A stretch of DNA of 9,239 nucleotides from Oscillospiraceae bacterium. GTDB taxonomy: Bacteria; Bacillota; Clostridia; Oscillospirales; Ethanoligenentaceae. The stretch covers positions 1-9,239 of the forward strand of contig DOXU01000096.1 in assembly GCA_003518885.1 (NCBI GenBank). The letters are read 5' to 3'. Each line of letters opens with the position of its first letter. Within the stretch, counting starts at the first letter, position 1. Below the pieces are notes generated by a model. The model did not search any database, had not been told where the DNA came from, and saw nothing but the letters and a program-made list of their open reading frames with translations. The translations under genes were made by a program, and so were the position numbers. Shown here in pieces: positions 1 to 6,929 of the stretch.

Positions 1-1
1 G

Positions 2-73
2 TATATATATGAAAATGACCGGCTATTGGCTGTAATGGCAGATAAGCTGTTAAATAACGGAGGAAGAAATTAA
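2..73 (+). CDS. Possible 3' end of an upstream gene (partial)
   Basis: The window opens inside a reading frame that runs from base 2 to a TAA at 71-73, giving 23 residues ending in LLNNGGRN. The last base of this stop is the first base of the hsdM ATG (TAATG arrangement), and the hsdM ribosome binding site (59-64) lies inside this frame. That arrangement is typical of translationally coupled genes, so hsdM may not be the first gene of its operon. The visible peptide is mildly helical and hydrophilic, with no recognisable motif, so I assign no function. Because only 23 codons are visible, chance openness of the frame is a real alternative. Confidence 0.4.
   Translation, partial: YIYENDRLLAVMADKLLNNGGRN
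59..64 (+). promoter_or_regulatory. Ribosome binding site of hsdM
   Basis: GGAGGA sits 8 nt before the ATG at 73. It is a near-perfect match to the anti-Shine-Dalgarno sequence and fixes the hsdM start. Confidence 0.85.
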
Positions 74-1653
74 TGGAAGCAAAAACCACCTTTGAAAAAA
101 TCAAAAGTACATTGTGGAAGGCAGCAGGGACATTTCGCGGTACTATTGATGCGGCAAACTATAAGGACTTTGTCTTGGCAATGCTTTTTTTAAAGTATTT
201 GGATGATACACATGAAGAGCAAGTACAAAATTTGCATAACAAGTATGGTGATAATGAAATAAGGATTGAGCGTGCGAAAGCGAGACTCCCCTTTGTGTTA
301 TCTGAAGATGAGCGGTTCAAAACTCTATATGAAAAAAGATTTGATGTAAAAATCGGTGAAATAATCAACTTTGCGTTACGTGGGATTGAAGACAGCAACA
401 CGGAGTTACACGGCGTATTTCGCAGTATTGACTTCAATAGTGAAACCATGCTGGGTAACCCACAGCAAAAGAACACTAAGTTGCGTACCTTGCTGGAAGA
501 TTTTGAGCCGCTGGATTTAATGCCTTCCCATATTGAAACTACAGTTGGTAAGGAACCAGCAGATATCATTGGTGACGCCTATGAGTACATGATTGGAGAA
601 TTCGCAGCGGAAGCTGGTAAAAAAGCAGGTAGTTTCTTTACACCCACAATGGTATCTGAGCTGATGGCGCGGCTAACCAAGCCGCGCAATGACGAAGCAA
701 TCTATGATCCCACTTGTGGTTCTGCGTCCCTACTGATACGTACCGCAAAACAAGCGGACGTAAAGAAAGTAGCAATTTACGGGCAGGAAATGAACGGCTC
801 TTCCTGGTCTATGGCACGCATGAATCTTTTTATCCACGATATCCATGGAGCCAACATTGCATGGGGGGATTCCCTTTCAAACCCGCTTCACCTTGATTCA
901 GACGGAAATCTAAAACAGTTTGATGTAATTGTGGCTAATATGCCTTTCTCGCAGGATAAATGGGCAGAAGGATTTAATCCCGGAGCAGCGCAAGAAAATG
1001 CCGCCGACAGTAAAAAGAAATTTACTATGACGGCAAGTCTTGATCCTTACCATCGTTTTGATTGGGGTGTACCTCCTGCAAGCAAGGGCGACTGGGCCTT
1101 TTTATTACACATGATTCACAGCTTAAAAAATAATGGACGCATGGCGGCGGTTGTGCCTCATGGCGTCTTGTTTCGAGGCGCATCCGAAGGTCGTATACGC
1201 CAGACTGTAATCGAGAAAAATTTGTTAGATGCTGTTATCGGGTTGCCTGCAAATTTGTTTTTCGGCACAAGTATTCCGGCTTGCATTTTGGTATTCAAGA
1301 AAAATCGAGCCACAGATGACGTGCTGTTTATTGATGCCTCGGGGAAAGATTCCGATGGAAATCTTCGCTATAAAAAAGATAAGAACCAAAACAAGCTCGA
1401 GGAAAAGGATATTCAAGCAATTTTGGATACCTATTTTGCTCGCAAAGATGTAGACAAGTTTGCTCGCAAAGCCAGTTTTGAAGAAATCAAAGGCAATGAA
1501 TTCAATCTCAATATTCCACGCTATGTGGATACGTTTGAGGAAGAAGAATTGATAGACATCGAAGAGGTACAAGGGAATATTGATCGCATCAAAGGAGAAC
1601 TGGTCACGGTGGAGGCAAAAATGGCTGAATATTTAAAGGAGCTCGGATTATAA
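73..1653 (+). CDS. hsdM: Type I restriction-modification system DNA methyltransferase subunit HsdM
   Basis: This is the 526-residue modification subunit, which transfers a methyl group from S-adenosylmethionine to N6 of adenine in the target chosen by HsdS. The usual complex is HsdM2-HsdS, with HsdR added for restriction. The N-terminal helical domain (about residues 5-150) has the family pattern NYKDFVLAMLFLKYLDD. A SFFTP segment at 187-191 is motif-X-like and leads into the Rossmann methyltransferase domain. The SAM-binding motif I is DPTCGSAS at 212-219. The catalytic motif IV is NMPF at 289-292, where most family members have NPPF/NPPY, so the first proline is replaced by methionine. The C-terminus (about 495-526) is a charged, coiled-coil-like helix expected to contact HsdS. 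The length is normal for the family and no frameshift is seen. The start is fixed by GGAGGA 8 nt upstream. hsdS follows after 68 bp. Confidence 0.97.
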   Translation: MEAKTTFEKIKSTLWKAAGTFRGTIDAANYKDFVLAMLFLKYLDDTHEEQVQNLHNKYGDNEIRIERAKARLPFVLSEDERFKTLYEKRFDVKIGEIINFALRGIEDSNTELHGVFRSIDFNSETMLGNPQQKNTKLRTLLEDFEPLDLMPSHIETTVGKEPADIIGDAYEYMIGEFAAEAGKKAGSFFTPTMVSELMARLTKPRNDEAIYDPTCGSASLLIRTAKQADVKKVAIYGQEMNGSSWSMARMNLFIHDIHGANIAWGDSLSNPLHLDSDGNLKQFDVIVANMPFSQDKWAEGFNPGAAQENAADSKKKFTMTASLDPYHRFDWGVPPASKGDWAFLLHMIHSLKNNGRMAAVVPHGVLFRGASEGRIRQTVIEKNLLDAVIGLPANLFFGTSIPACILVFKKNRATDDVLFIDASGKDSDGNLRYKKDKNQNKLEEKDIQAILDTYFARKDVDKFARKASFEEIKGNEFNLNIPRYVDTFEEEELIDIEEVQGNIDRIKGELVTVEAKMAEYLKELGL

Positions 1654-1708
1654 ACATTTTGCGAAGATACAGCGATCAGACTTTTGCCCACCAAACCAAA
1701 CGAAAAGT

Positions 1709-1713
1709 AGGAG
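1709..1713 (+). promoter_or_regulatory. Ribosome binding site that decides the hsdS start
   Basis: AGGAG lies 8 nt before ATG 1722. The longer in-frame alternative, TTG at 1659, has its nearest purine-rich site (AAGGAG at 1636-1641) 17 nt away, which is too far. The site therefore supports ATG 1722. Confidence 0.8.
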
Positions 1714-1721
1714 CCGAACAA

Positions 1722-3023
1722 ATGAGAGAAATAATTAAACATCGCATTGAACAGGTACGGCACGGCAAAGTGCCGAATGAGTATCGGCGGAGTCGAAGCT
1801 TGCTTTTTCCAAATGATTGGAGATCTCTTCCGCTGAATACGGCGCTTTTTGAAAATAAGGAGAGAAACTTCAATAAGAAATATAGCAAAAGCGATGTTCT
1901 GTCTGTTTCAGGCGAAAATGGCATTGTGAATCAAATTGTTTTCATGGGACGCTCGTATGCTGGTGCTTCTGTTGACAATTATCATATTGTTGAAACGGGT
2001 GACTTAGTATACACAAAAAGTCCACTAAAAGAAAATCCATATGGCATAATCAAATTGAATTGTGGAAATCCGGGCATTGTTTCGACCCTTTACGCAGTGT
2101 ACCATTGTCAAAAGCCGTACACTGCACAATATCTTGATCAGTATTTTTCCATTGATTGTTATCTTAATAATTATTTGAAGCCCTTGGTAAAACGTGGCGC
2201 AAAGAATGATATGAAGGTTAATAATGAGGACGTATTACGAGGACATATTGCCTTTCCCTCAGATGCAGAACAACTAAAAATCATTAAAATATTGGCACAG
2301 TGTGACAGGGTGATTACGTTAAAGCAAGATCTGCTAGATGAAAAACGCAAGCAGAAAAAGTGGTTGATGCAGAATCTCCTTAATCCAGACAGCGGTGTTC
2401 GTCTATCAAAGTTCAAGAGTATGAGCTGGAATAATTGTACTATGAGTGAGTTGGGTGAATTTTCGAAAGGATATGGTATCTCAAACGAAAACTGTTTAAC
2501 GGGAAAAATACCATGTATTAAATATGGCGATATATACATGTCGTTTGGCACATGGTTTGACACTCCAGTTTCTTTTACGGAAACAGAAATTGCGGATGGC
2601 TCCCCGTTTATTAGTCAGGGAACGCTGTTGTTTACTGGATCGGGAGAAGATCGTCTCGAGATTGGCAAATGCACCGTATATACAGGATCTTTTCCAATTG
2701 CAGTTGGCGGCGATATTATTATTATGGAACCAAACAAGAATAAAGTCGACCCTTTATTCCTTGCATATATGCAGTATACTAAAGAACTCATACGACAAAA
2801 AGCAGAACTGTGCCAAGGATATTCAATTGTGCATATATACGCAAATGATATAAAAAAGCTTACTGTGAGTATCCCCAGCACCCTTGAAGAACAGAAGGCT
2901 ATCATTAAGACTATTTCATCGGCTGATCGGGTGATCACTCTATTAGAGCAGGAGCTTGCCGCATGGAAAGAGAAGAAAAAAGGCCTTGCTCAACTTTTGA
3001 TGACTGGTCTTGTACGGGTATAA
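1722..3023 (+). CDS. hsdS: Type I restriction-modification system specificity subunit HsdS
   Basis: This 433-residue subunit recognises the bipartite DNA target and holds the two HsdM and HsdR partners. It has the classical two-fold layout: a short N-terminal lead-in containing the family pattern R-I-E-Q-V...G-K-V-P followed by P-N-D-W; target recognition domain 1 (about 34-181); a central conserved helix (about 182-225); target recognition domain 2 (about 235-388); and a C-terminal conserved helix (389-433). The two helices are visibly repeated: EQLKIIKILAQCDRVITL and EEQKAIIKTISSADRVITL. They act as the spacer that sets the gap between half-sites. ATG 1722 is preferred over the upstream in-frame TTG 1659 because AGGAG lies 8 nt before it and family N-termini begin about there. 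The recognition sequence cannot be read from the protein alone. No second hsdS or recombinase is present in the window, so there is no sign of a phase-variable shufflon. Confidence 0.95.
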   Translation: MREIIKHRIEQVRHGKVPNEYRRSRSLLFPNDWRSLPLNTALFENKERNFNKKYSKSDVLSVSGENGIVNQIVFMGRSYAGASVDNYHIVETGDLVYTKSPLKENPYGIIKLNCGNPGIVSTLYAVYHCQKPYTAQYLDQYFSIDCYLNNYLKPLVKRGAKNDMKVNNEDVLRGHIAFPSDAEQLKIIKILAQCDRVITLKQDLLDEKRKQKKWLMQNLLNPDSGVRLSKFKSMSWNNCTMSELGEFSKGYGISNENCLTGKIPCIKYGDIYMSFGTWFDTPVSFTETEIADGSPFISQGTLLFTGSGEDRLEIGKCTVYTGSFPIAVGGDIIIMEPNKNKVDPLFLAYMQYTKELIRQKAELCQGYSIVHIYANDIKKLTVSIPSTLEEQKAIIKTISSADRVITLLEQELAAWKEKKKGLAQLLMTGLVRV

Positions 3024-3199
3024 TTCCTTTTTAAGAGGGTTTATATACAATCTAAATGAGGATGGTGATGATAGATATGACGGTAAAGAAAAAGAGCAAT
3101 TAGCCTGTAGCCGCAGGCTAATCACTCCATGGAAAAATACCATGTTGTTAATTTACCACAGAACAATTTATTTTGCAAGAATAAGAAAGGAATTAAATT
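3024..3199 (+). other. Intergenic gap after hsdS with inverted repeats
   Basis: This 176-bp gap breaks the otherwise tight operon. It contains a GAGG-preceded 11-codon frame (ATG 3068 to TAG 3101-3103), a perfect 9-bp inverted repeat (3099-3122), and a smaller CATGG/CCATG repeat (3128-3132 and 3140-3144). A weak promoter-like pair, TTGTTA (3145-3150) and TTTATT (3167-3172) with 16-bp spacing, precedes the next gene but matches consensus at only 4 of 6 positions in each box. It may be a site where genes were inserted or lost between hsdS and hsdR. Confidence 0.5.
3099..3122 (+). repeat. Perfect 9-bp inverted repeat between hsdS and the DUF3892 gene
   Basis: The arms ATTAGCCTG (3099-3107) and CAGGCTAAT (3114-3122) are exact reverse complements around a 6-nt loop. 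No T-run follows on the + strand, so it is not a classical terminator in that direction. On the - strand it is followed by a T-rich stretch (GCTCTTTTTCTTT), so weak termination of antisense transcription is possible. It could also act as an mRNA processing or stability element between hsdS and the downstream genes. Confidence 0.65.
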
Positions 3200-3481
3200 A
3201 TGGAAGCAGATTATTATATTATTGCCGTTCACTACAAAGATAGTGATGATACCACCTTTATTGAGAAGGTCAAGTTGTACGATGCGTCTGAAAAACTTCG
3301 AAGCGTAGTCGTAGCAAATATTGAAGACGGCCAAACCGTTATGACTGCTGTTAAAGGTACTGACGGAAAGTACTATAAAGGAGCCGTGGTCAATGTGGTG
3401 AAAATTGACGGAATCAAGTACATCCGGACAGACAAAAACTCCACCAAGAGGGATAACCTCGATAAACTTCCGAAATATTGA
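3200..3481 (+). CDS. DUF3892-type small protein of unknown function
   Basis: This 93-residue protein has no signal peptide or membrane segment. The opening YYIIAVHY, the block I-E-K-V-K-L-Y, the central I-E-D-G-Q-T-V-M-T-A, and the closing V-V-K-I-D-G-I-K-Y-I-R-T-D-x-N-x-T-x-x-D-N-L-x-x-L-P match what I remember of the DUF3892 family: small, mostly beta-strand proteins of unknown function. I know of no established reaction for it. The start is supported by AAAGGA (3186-3191) 8 nt before the ATG. The stop at 3479-3481 overlaps by one base the ribosome binding site of the DUF2188 gene, which strongly implies co-translation. Its place between hsdS and hsdR suggests an accessory role or simple carriage in the restriction locus. 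The family assignment is from pattern memory, not a search. Confidence 0.82.
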   Translation: MEADYYIIAVHYKDSDDTTFIEKVKLYDASEKLRSVVVANIEDGQTVMTAVKGTDGKYYKGAVVNVVKIDGIKYIRTDKNSTKRDNLDKLPKY

Positions 3482-3492
3482 GGAGAGATATT

Positions 3493-3726
3493 ATGCCAAG
3501 AAAAGAGCATCATGTTGTCCATAACCCTGATGGCGGATGGGATGTAGAGCGTGAGAATGCAAAACGTGTCAGCGGCCATTATGACACAAAAAAAGAAGCG
3601 ATTGACGCCGGACGAGAAATCAGTATACATCAAGGTACGGAGTTCCTCATTCATGGCATGGATGGAAAGATTCAAAGATCGGACAGCCACGGAAATGATC
3701 CGTGCCCGCCGAAAGATTCCAAGTAA
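3493..3726 (+). CDS. DUF2188-type small protein of unknown function
   Basis: This 77-residue soluble protein has the pattern V-V-H-N-P-D-G-G-W-D-V near the N-terminus. A region of A-x-R-V-S-G-H-Y-D-T-K-K-E-A-I-D-A-G-R-E-I follows, then F-L-I-H-G-M-D-G-K-I-Q and S-H-G-N-D-P. These are the hallmarks of the DUF2188 family as I recall it. The family has no settled function, and members are small strand-helix proteins that often lie near defence or mobile genes. ATG 3493 is chosen because AGGAG (3481-3485) lies 7 nt upstream. A TTG at 3478 in the same frame would start before that site and is rejected. It follows the DUF3892 gene after 11 bp, so the two form a pair inserted between hsdS and hsdR. 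Confidence 0.82.
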   Translation: MPRKEHHVVHNPDGGWDVERENAKRVSGHYDTKKEAIDAGREISIHQGTEFLIHGMDGKIQRSDSHGNDPCPPKDSK

Positions 3727-3733
3727 TTCGCAG

Positions 3734-3770
3734 CAGCAAAGCAGGGTCAGTAACGGCCCTGCTAAAGCTG
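3734..3770 (+). repeat. Intercistronic hairpin before hsdR
   Basis: The arms AGCAGGG (3740-3746) and CCCTGCT (3757-3763) are exact reverse complements around a 10-nt loop. A second CAGC/GCTG pairing (3734-3737 with 3767-3770) extends the stem beyond a small A-rich internal loop. No T-run follows, and the hsdR ribosome binding site begins 5 nt later. It is therefore more likely an mRNA-stability, processing or translation-tuning element than a terminator. It is well placed to set the amount of HsdR relative to HsdM and HsdS. Confidence 0.55.
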
Positions 3771-3774
3771 TATA

Positions 3775-3779
3775 AGGAG
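3775..3779 (+). promoter_or_regulatory. Ribosome binding site of hsdR
   Basis: AGGAG lies 7 nt before ATG 3787, just downstream of the hairpin at 3734-3770, whose folding could affect access to it. Confidence 0.8.
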
Positions 3780-3786
3780 AAATATT

Positions 3787-6700
3787 ATGCCGGATCATAC
3801 CATATTCAATGAACGTCCTGAATCGCAGGACAGAGCAATTCAGCAACTGCAAAACATGGGCTACAGCTATGTTCCGCGTGCTGAGTCTGAAAGGAAACGC
3901 GGAAGGTTAAGCAATGTCCTTTTTCCAGACGTAATGCGCGAATTTTTAGCCTCACAGTCCTACCGGTACAGTGGCAGAATGGTCCCCTTCTCGGAGCGCA
4001 GCATTAACACGGCAATCAACGATTTAGATGTGATGTTAGAGAAAGGACCGACCTATGCCAGCAAAACAATCTACGATAGTCTGATCTTTGGTAAAAGTTG
4101 TGAGGAAAAGCTGTTTGACGGTGGTTTGCAATCATTTGACCTCAACTACATTGATTGGGAGCATCCGGAGAAAAATATCTGGCAGGTAACAGATGAGTTT
4201 TCAGTACAACGCCAAAACGGGAAATTTGCCCGGCCGGATATTGTGCTATTGGTCAATGGCATTCCGTTGGTGGTAATCGAATGCAAAAAATCCGGTGTGG
4301 ACGTGGAAGAAGGCGTCAAACAGAATATACGAAATTGGCAGCCGGATTATATTCCACAGCTATTTAAATTTGTACAGCTTGTGGTAGCAATGAATCCGAA
4401 TGAAGTGAAATATGCCACTGACCATACACCACAGGAATATTTTTGCCACTGGCATGAAAGCGGCAAGGACAATAAAAAATGGCAGGAAGACTGTGCTAAA
4501 CGATATGCTCCCAATATGCCAATCATTGAACAAGATAAATACATCGTATCTATGCTCAGCAAGGAGCGCTTGCTTGACCTGATTCGATTTTATATTTTAT
4601 ATGACAGTAATATTAAAAAAATAGCACGATATCAACAGTACTTCGGTGTAGAAAACACTATGCGTCGCATTAAAGGCGAGGATGGAAAAGGTTGCCGAGG
4701 TGGGGTAATCTGGCACACGCAAGGCAGTGGGAAGTCACTAACTATGGTTATGCTGGTTAAAAGAATTACAGCAGACGACACCATAAAAGGTTCGCGCTTT
4801 GTATTGGTGTGCGACCGACTGAATTTGATCAAGCAACTGAAAGATAACTTCATTCACACCGGCATGGAACCAAGCAATGCGAACACGGGTACCGCGCTGA
4901 TCAATCTGCTTAAGACCAATGGTGTACGCATTATTACGACCACAATCAATAAGTTTATGAGCGCCGCCAAAAGCAGGACAAAAATCGCAGATGAAAATAT
5001 ATTTCTATTAATTGACGAAAGCCATCGTTCACAGGGTGGTGAGTTGCACAACATGATGAACGAAGTGCTGCCCAATGCAGTAAAAATCGGCTTTACGGGC
5101 ACGCCACTGCTTAAAAAGGACAAAAAAAACACCTATAAAAAGTTCGGCCCGCTGATTGGTGAAGCATACAAATTTGAAGACGGTATCCGTGACAAGGTAA
5201 TCGTACCACTGGTTTACGAAGGACGCATTGTGCCTCAAAAAGAACCCAAAGATAAAATTGATGACTACTTAAAATACATTCTGGAACCGCTCAACGAAGA
5301 ACAACGTGAAGATATGCGGCGCAAATGGAGCCGTTTCCGTCCTATTGCACAGACAAGCGCGCGTATTTCCATGTTGGCTTTTGACATCAATGAACATTAT
5401 CTGTCCTATTGTCGTCCCCATGGCTACAAAGCTATGGTGGCTGCTTCATCACGCGCAGAAGCAATTGATCTAGCACATGCAATCAATGCGCTAGGCGGGG
5501 CAAAAGCAGCTGCGTTAATCTGTTCTGAAAATGAGCGAGATGGAGAAAATAAGCCACTGTCAAACAGCGAGAAGGATAAAATTCGAAATTTTTTCAAGGC
5601 AGAAGTTGAGCCTAAATTTGGGCAGGACTATGATAAATATGAGGAATATATCAAAGACAATATCAACGGTGGCGAGGATGTAGATATCGTTGTGGTTTGT
5701 ACAATGTTGCTTACGGGCTTCGACGCACCGCCTTTAGCAGTCCTTTATGTGGATAAGCAGTTGAAAGAACACACATTGCTACAAGCAATCGCGCGTGTAA
5801 ATCGAATCTATCCCGGCAAAAACTTTGGCCTGATCGTAGACTATTGGGGCTTGTTTGCCAACTTGAATACTGCGATGGATATGTATGGTGATGATGAATC
5901 TGGCCTCAGTGGCTATGATGCTGCCGATTTGGCTGATTCCATTTTTACTGCCAACGAAGAGAAAGAAAAGTTGGCAGAGTCAAACAAAAAATTACTGCAG
6001 TTTTTTGAAGGCAGTAATTTCGATAAATCTAATTCCAATGCGTGGCAAGCATTTTTTGAAGACGATGATGAAGAAATTGCTACAGAAAAGCGGAAAACTT
6101 TTTATGGCCTTTTGGCGGAATTCTCCAAGCATATGGAATTGGCAATAAGCAGCTTTTCTCTGTATAAATTGGTGGGACTCGATCATATGCAGAAATATAA
6201 GCAAGACTTATTGTTTTTCCAAAAGCTACGCATGACTTTGATGAAAATCTATGCCGAGAAAGTTGATTTTAGTAGATATGAAGATGGAATCCGAAATCTA
6301 TTGAATAGCTTTGTAACCGCCGAACCGGTAGAAATGGTTGTGGAACCCATTGCCATCAATGATAAAGCTGGCATGGATAAGCAGTTGGAAGAAATTGATG
6401 GCAAAAAAGCAAAAGCAGCGTATATCAAAACCCGTTTGGTTTCCGAATTAGAAGCACGACGCTATGAAGACCCATTGCTCTATAAAAGATTTTCCGAACG
6501 CATTAAGGAAACACTTGAAAAATATCGTCAAGCAAGAGATGATATCTCTTATTTAGCTCAAATTAAAAAGCTGGCTGAGGATTTCCGAGAAGGATTTGTT
6601 GGAAACACTTATCCGTCCTGCATTGATGATGATAGTGATGCGAAAGCGTTCTATGGGGTTATTTCTGATGCTCTACTTCACGGTGCAAATCCAAAAGGCG

Positions 6701-6927
6701 AGAAAATCGAAGAACGTATAGGTCAACTGGCTGCAAACATCAACACTGCAATAAAAGAGTTGGCCCATGTGGATTGGCGCGGCAATACAGTGATTCACAA
6801 AAGAATGAATCAGGCTGTGGAAGATTTGCTTTGGGATTATGCAGATGAGCAGGGTATAGAAATACATGTTCAGGAATTGGATCTATTACTTGAAAATGTG
6901 ATGCGTACCGCAATGGTAAGGTATTAA
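3787..6927 (+). CDS. hsdR: Type I restriction-modification system endonuclease/translocase subunit HsdR
   Basis: This 1046-residue motor and nuclease subunit pulls DNA past the HsdM-HsdS complex using ATP and cuts unmodified DNA far from the target. The N-terminal nuclease domain has a PD-(D/E)xK site: D151 in RPDIVLLVNG and E165-C-K167 in VVIECKKSG. The superfamily 2 motor follows, with Walker A QGSGKS (312-317), Walker B DESH (410-413), motif III GFTGTP (435-440), LLTGFDAPP (641-649), and motif VI QAIARVNR (666-673). The C-terminal part (about 800-1046) is helical and resembles the DUF3387-type HsdR tail that docks on the methyltransferase. All key residues are present and the length is normal, so the subunit looks functional. 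It is translated from AGGAG 7 nt upstream. The DUF3892/DUF2188 pair separates it from hsdS, and a metallopeptidase gene starts 2 bp after its stop. Confidence 0.98.
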   Translation: MPDHTIFNERPESQDRAIQQLQNMGYSYVPRAESERKRGRLSNVLFPDVMREFLASQSYRYSGRMVPFSERSINTAINDLDVMLEKGPTYASKTIYDSLIFGKSCEEKLFDGGLQSFDLNYIDWEHPEKNIWQVTDEFSVQRQNGKFARPDIVLLVNGIPLVVIECKKSGVDVEEGVKQNIRNWQPDYIPQLFKFVQLVVAMNPNEVKYATDHTPQEYFCHWHESGKDNKKWQEDCAKRYAPNMPIIEQDKYIVSMLSKERLLDLIRFYILYDSNIKKIARYQQYFGVENTMRRIKGEDGKGCRGGVIWHTQGSGKSLTMVMLVKRITADDTIKGSRFVLVCDRLNLIKQLKDNFIHTGMEPSNANTGTALINLLKTNGVRIITTTINKFMSAAKSRTKIADENIFLLIDESHRSQGGELHNMMNEVLPNAVKIGFTGTPLLKKDKKNTYKKFGPLIGEAYKFEDGIRDKVIVPLVYEGRIVPQKEPKDKIDDYLKYILEPLNEEQREDMRRKWSRFRPIAQTSARISMLAFDINEHYLSYCRPHGYKAMVAASSRAEAIDLAHAINALGGAKAAALICSENERDGENKPLSNSEKDKIRNFFKAEVEPKFGQDYDKYEEYIKDNINGGEDVDIVVVCTMLLTGFDAPPLAVLYVDKQLKEHTLLQAIARVNRIYPGKNFGLIVDYWGLFANLNTAMDMYGDDESGLSGYDAADLADSIFTANEEKEKLAESNKKLLQFFEGSNFDKSNSNAWQAFFEDDDEEIATEKRKTFYGLLAEFSKHMELAISSFSLYKLVGLDHMQKYKQDLLFFQKLRMTLMKIYAEKVDFSRYEDGIRNLLNSFVTAEPVEMVVEPIAINDKAGMDKQLEEIDGKKAKAAYIKTRLVSELEARRYEDPLLYKRFSERIKETLEKYRQARDDISYLAQIKKLAEDFREGFVGNTYPSCIDDDSDAKAFYGVISDALLHGANPKGEKIEERIGQLAANINTAIKELAHVDWRGNTVIHKRMNQAVEDLLWDYADEQGIEIHVQELDLLLENVMRTAMVRY

Positions 6928-6929
6928 AT

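Noticed and set aside
1659..1721. 21-codon N-terminal extension of hsdS from TTG 1659
   Set aside because: No ribosome binding site at suitable spacing. ATG 1722 has AGGAG 8 nt upstream and gives a family-like N-terminus.
1722..3023. Phase-variable hsdS (shufflon or repeat slippage)
   Set aside because: There is no second hsdS or inverted copy, no recombinase gene and no long homopolymer or tandem tract in the window.
3099..3122. Rho-independent terminator after hsdS
   Set aside because: The stem is perfect, but no T-run follows on the + strand and hsdR must still be expressed downstream.
3373..3852. 159-codon minus-strand frame over the DUF2188 gene
   Set aside because: It is antisense to two well-supported genes with good ribosome binding sites and shows no family pattern.
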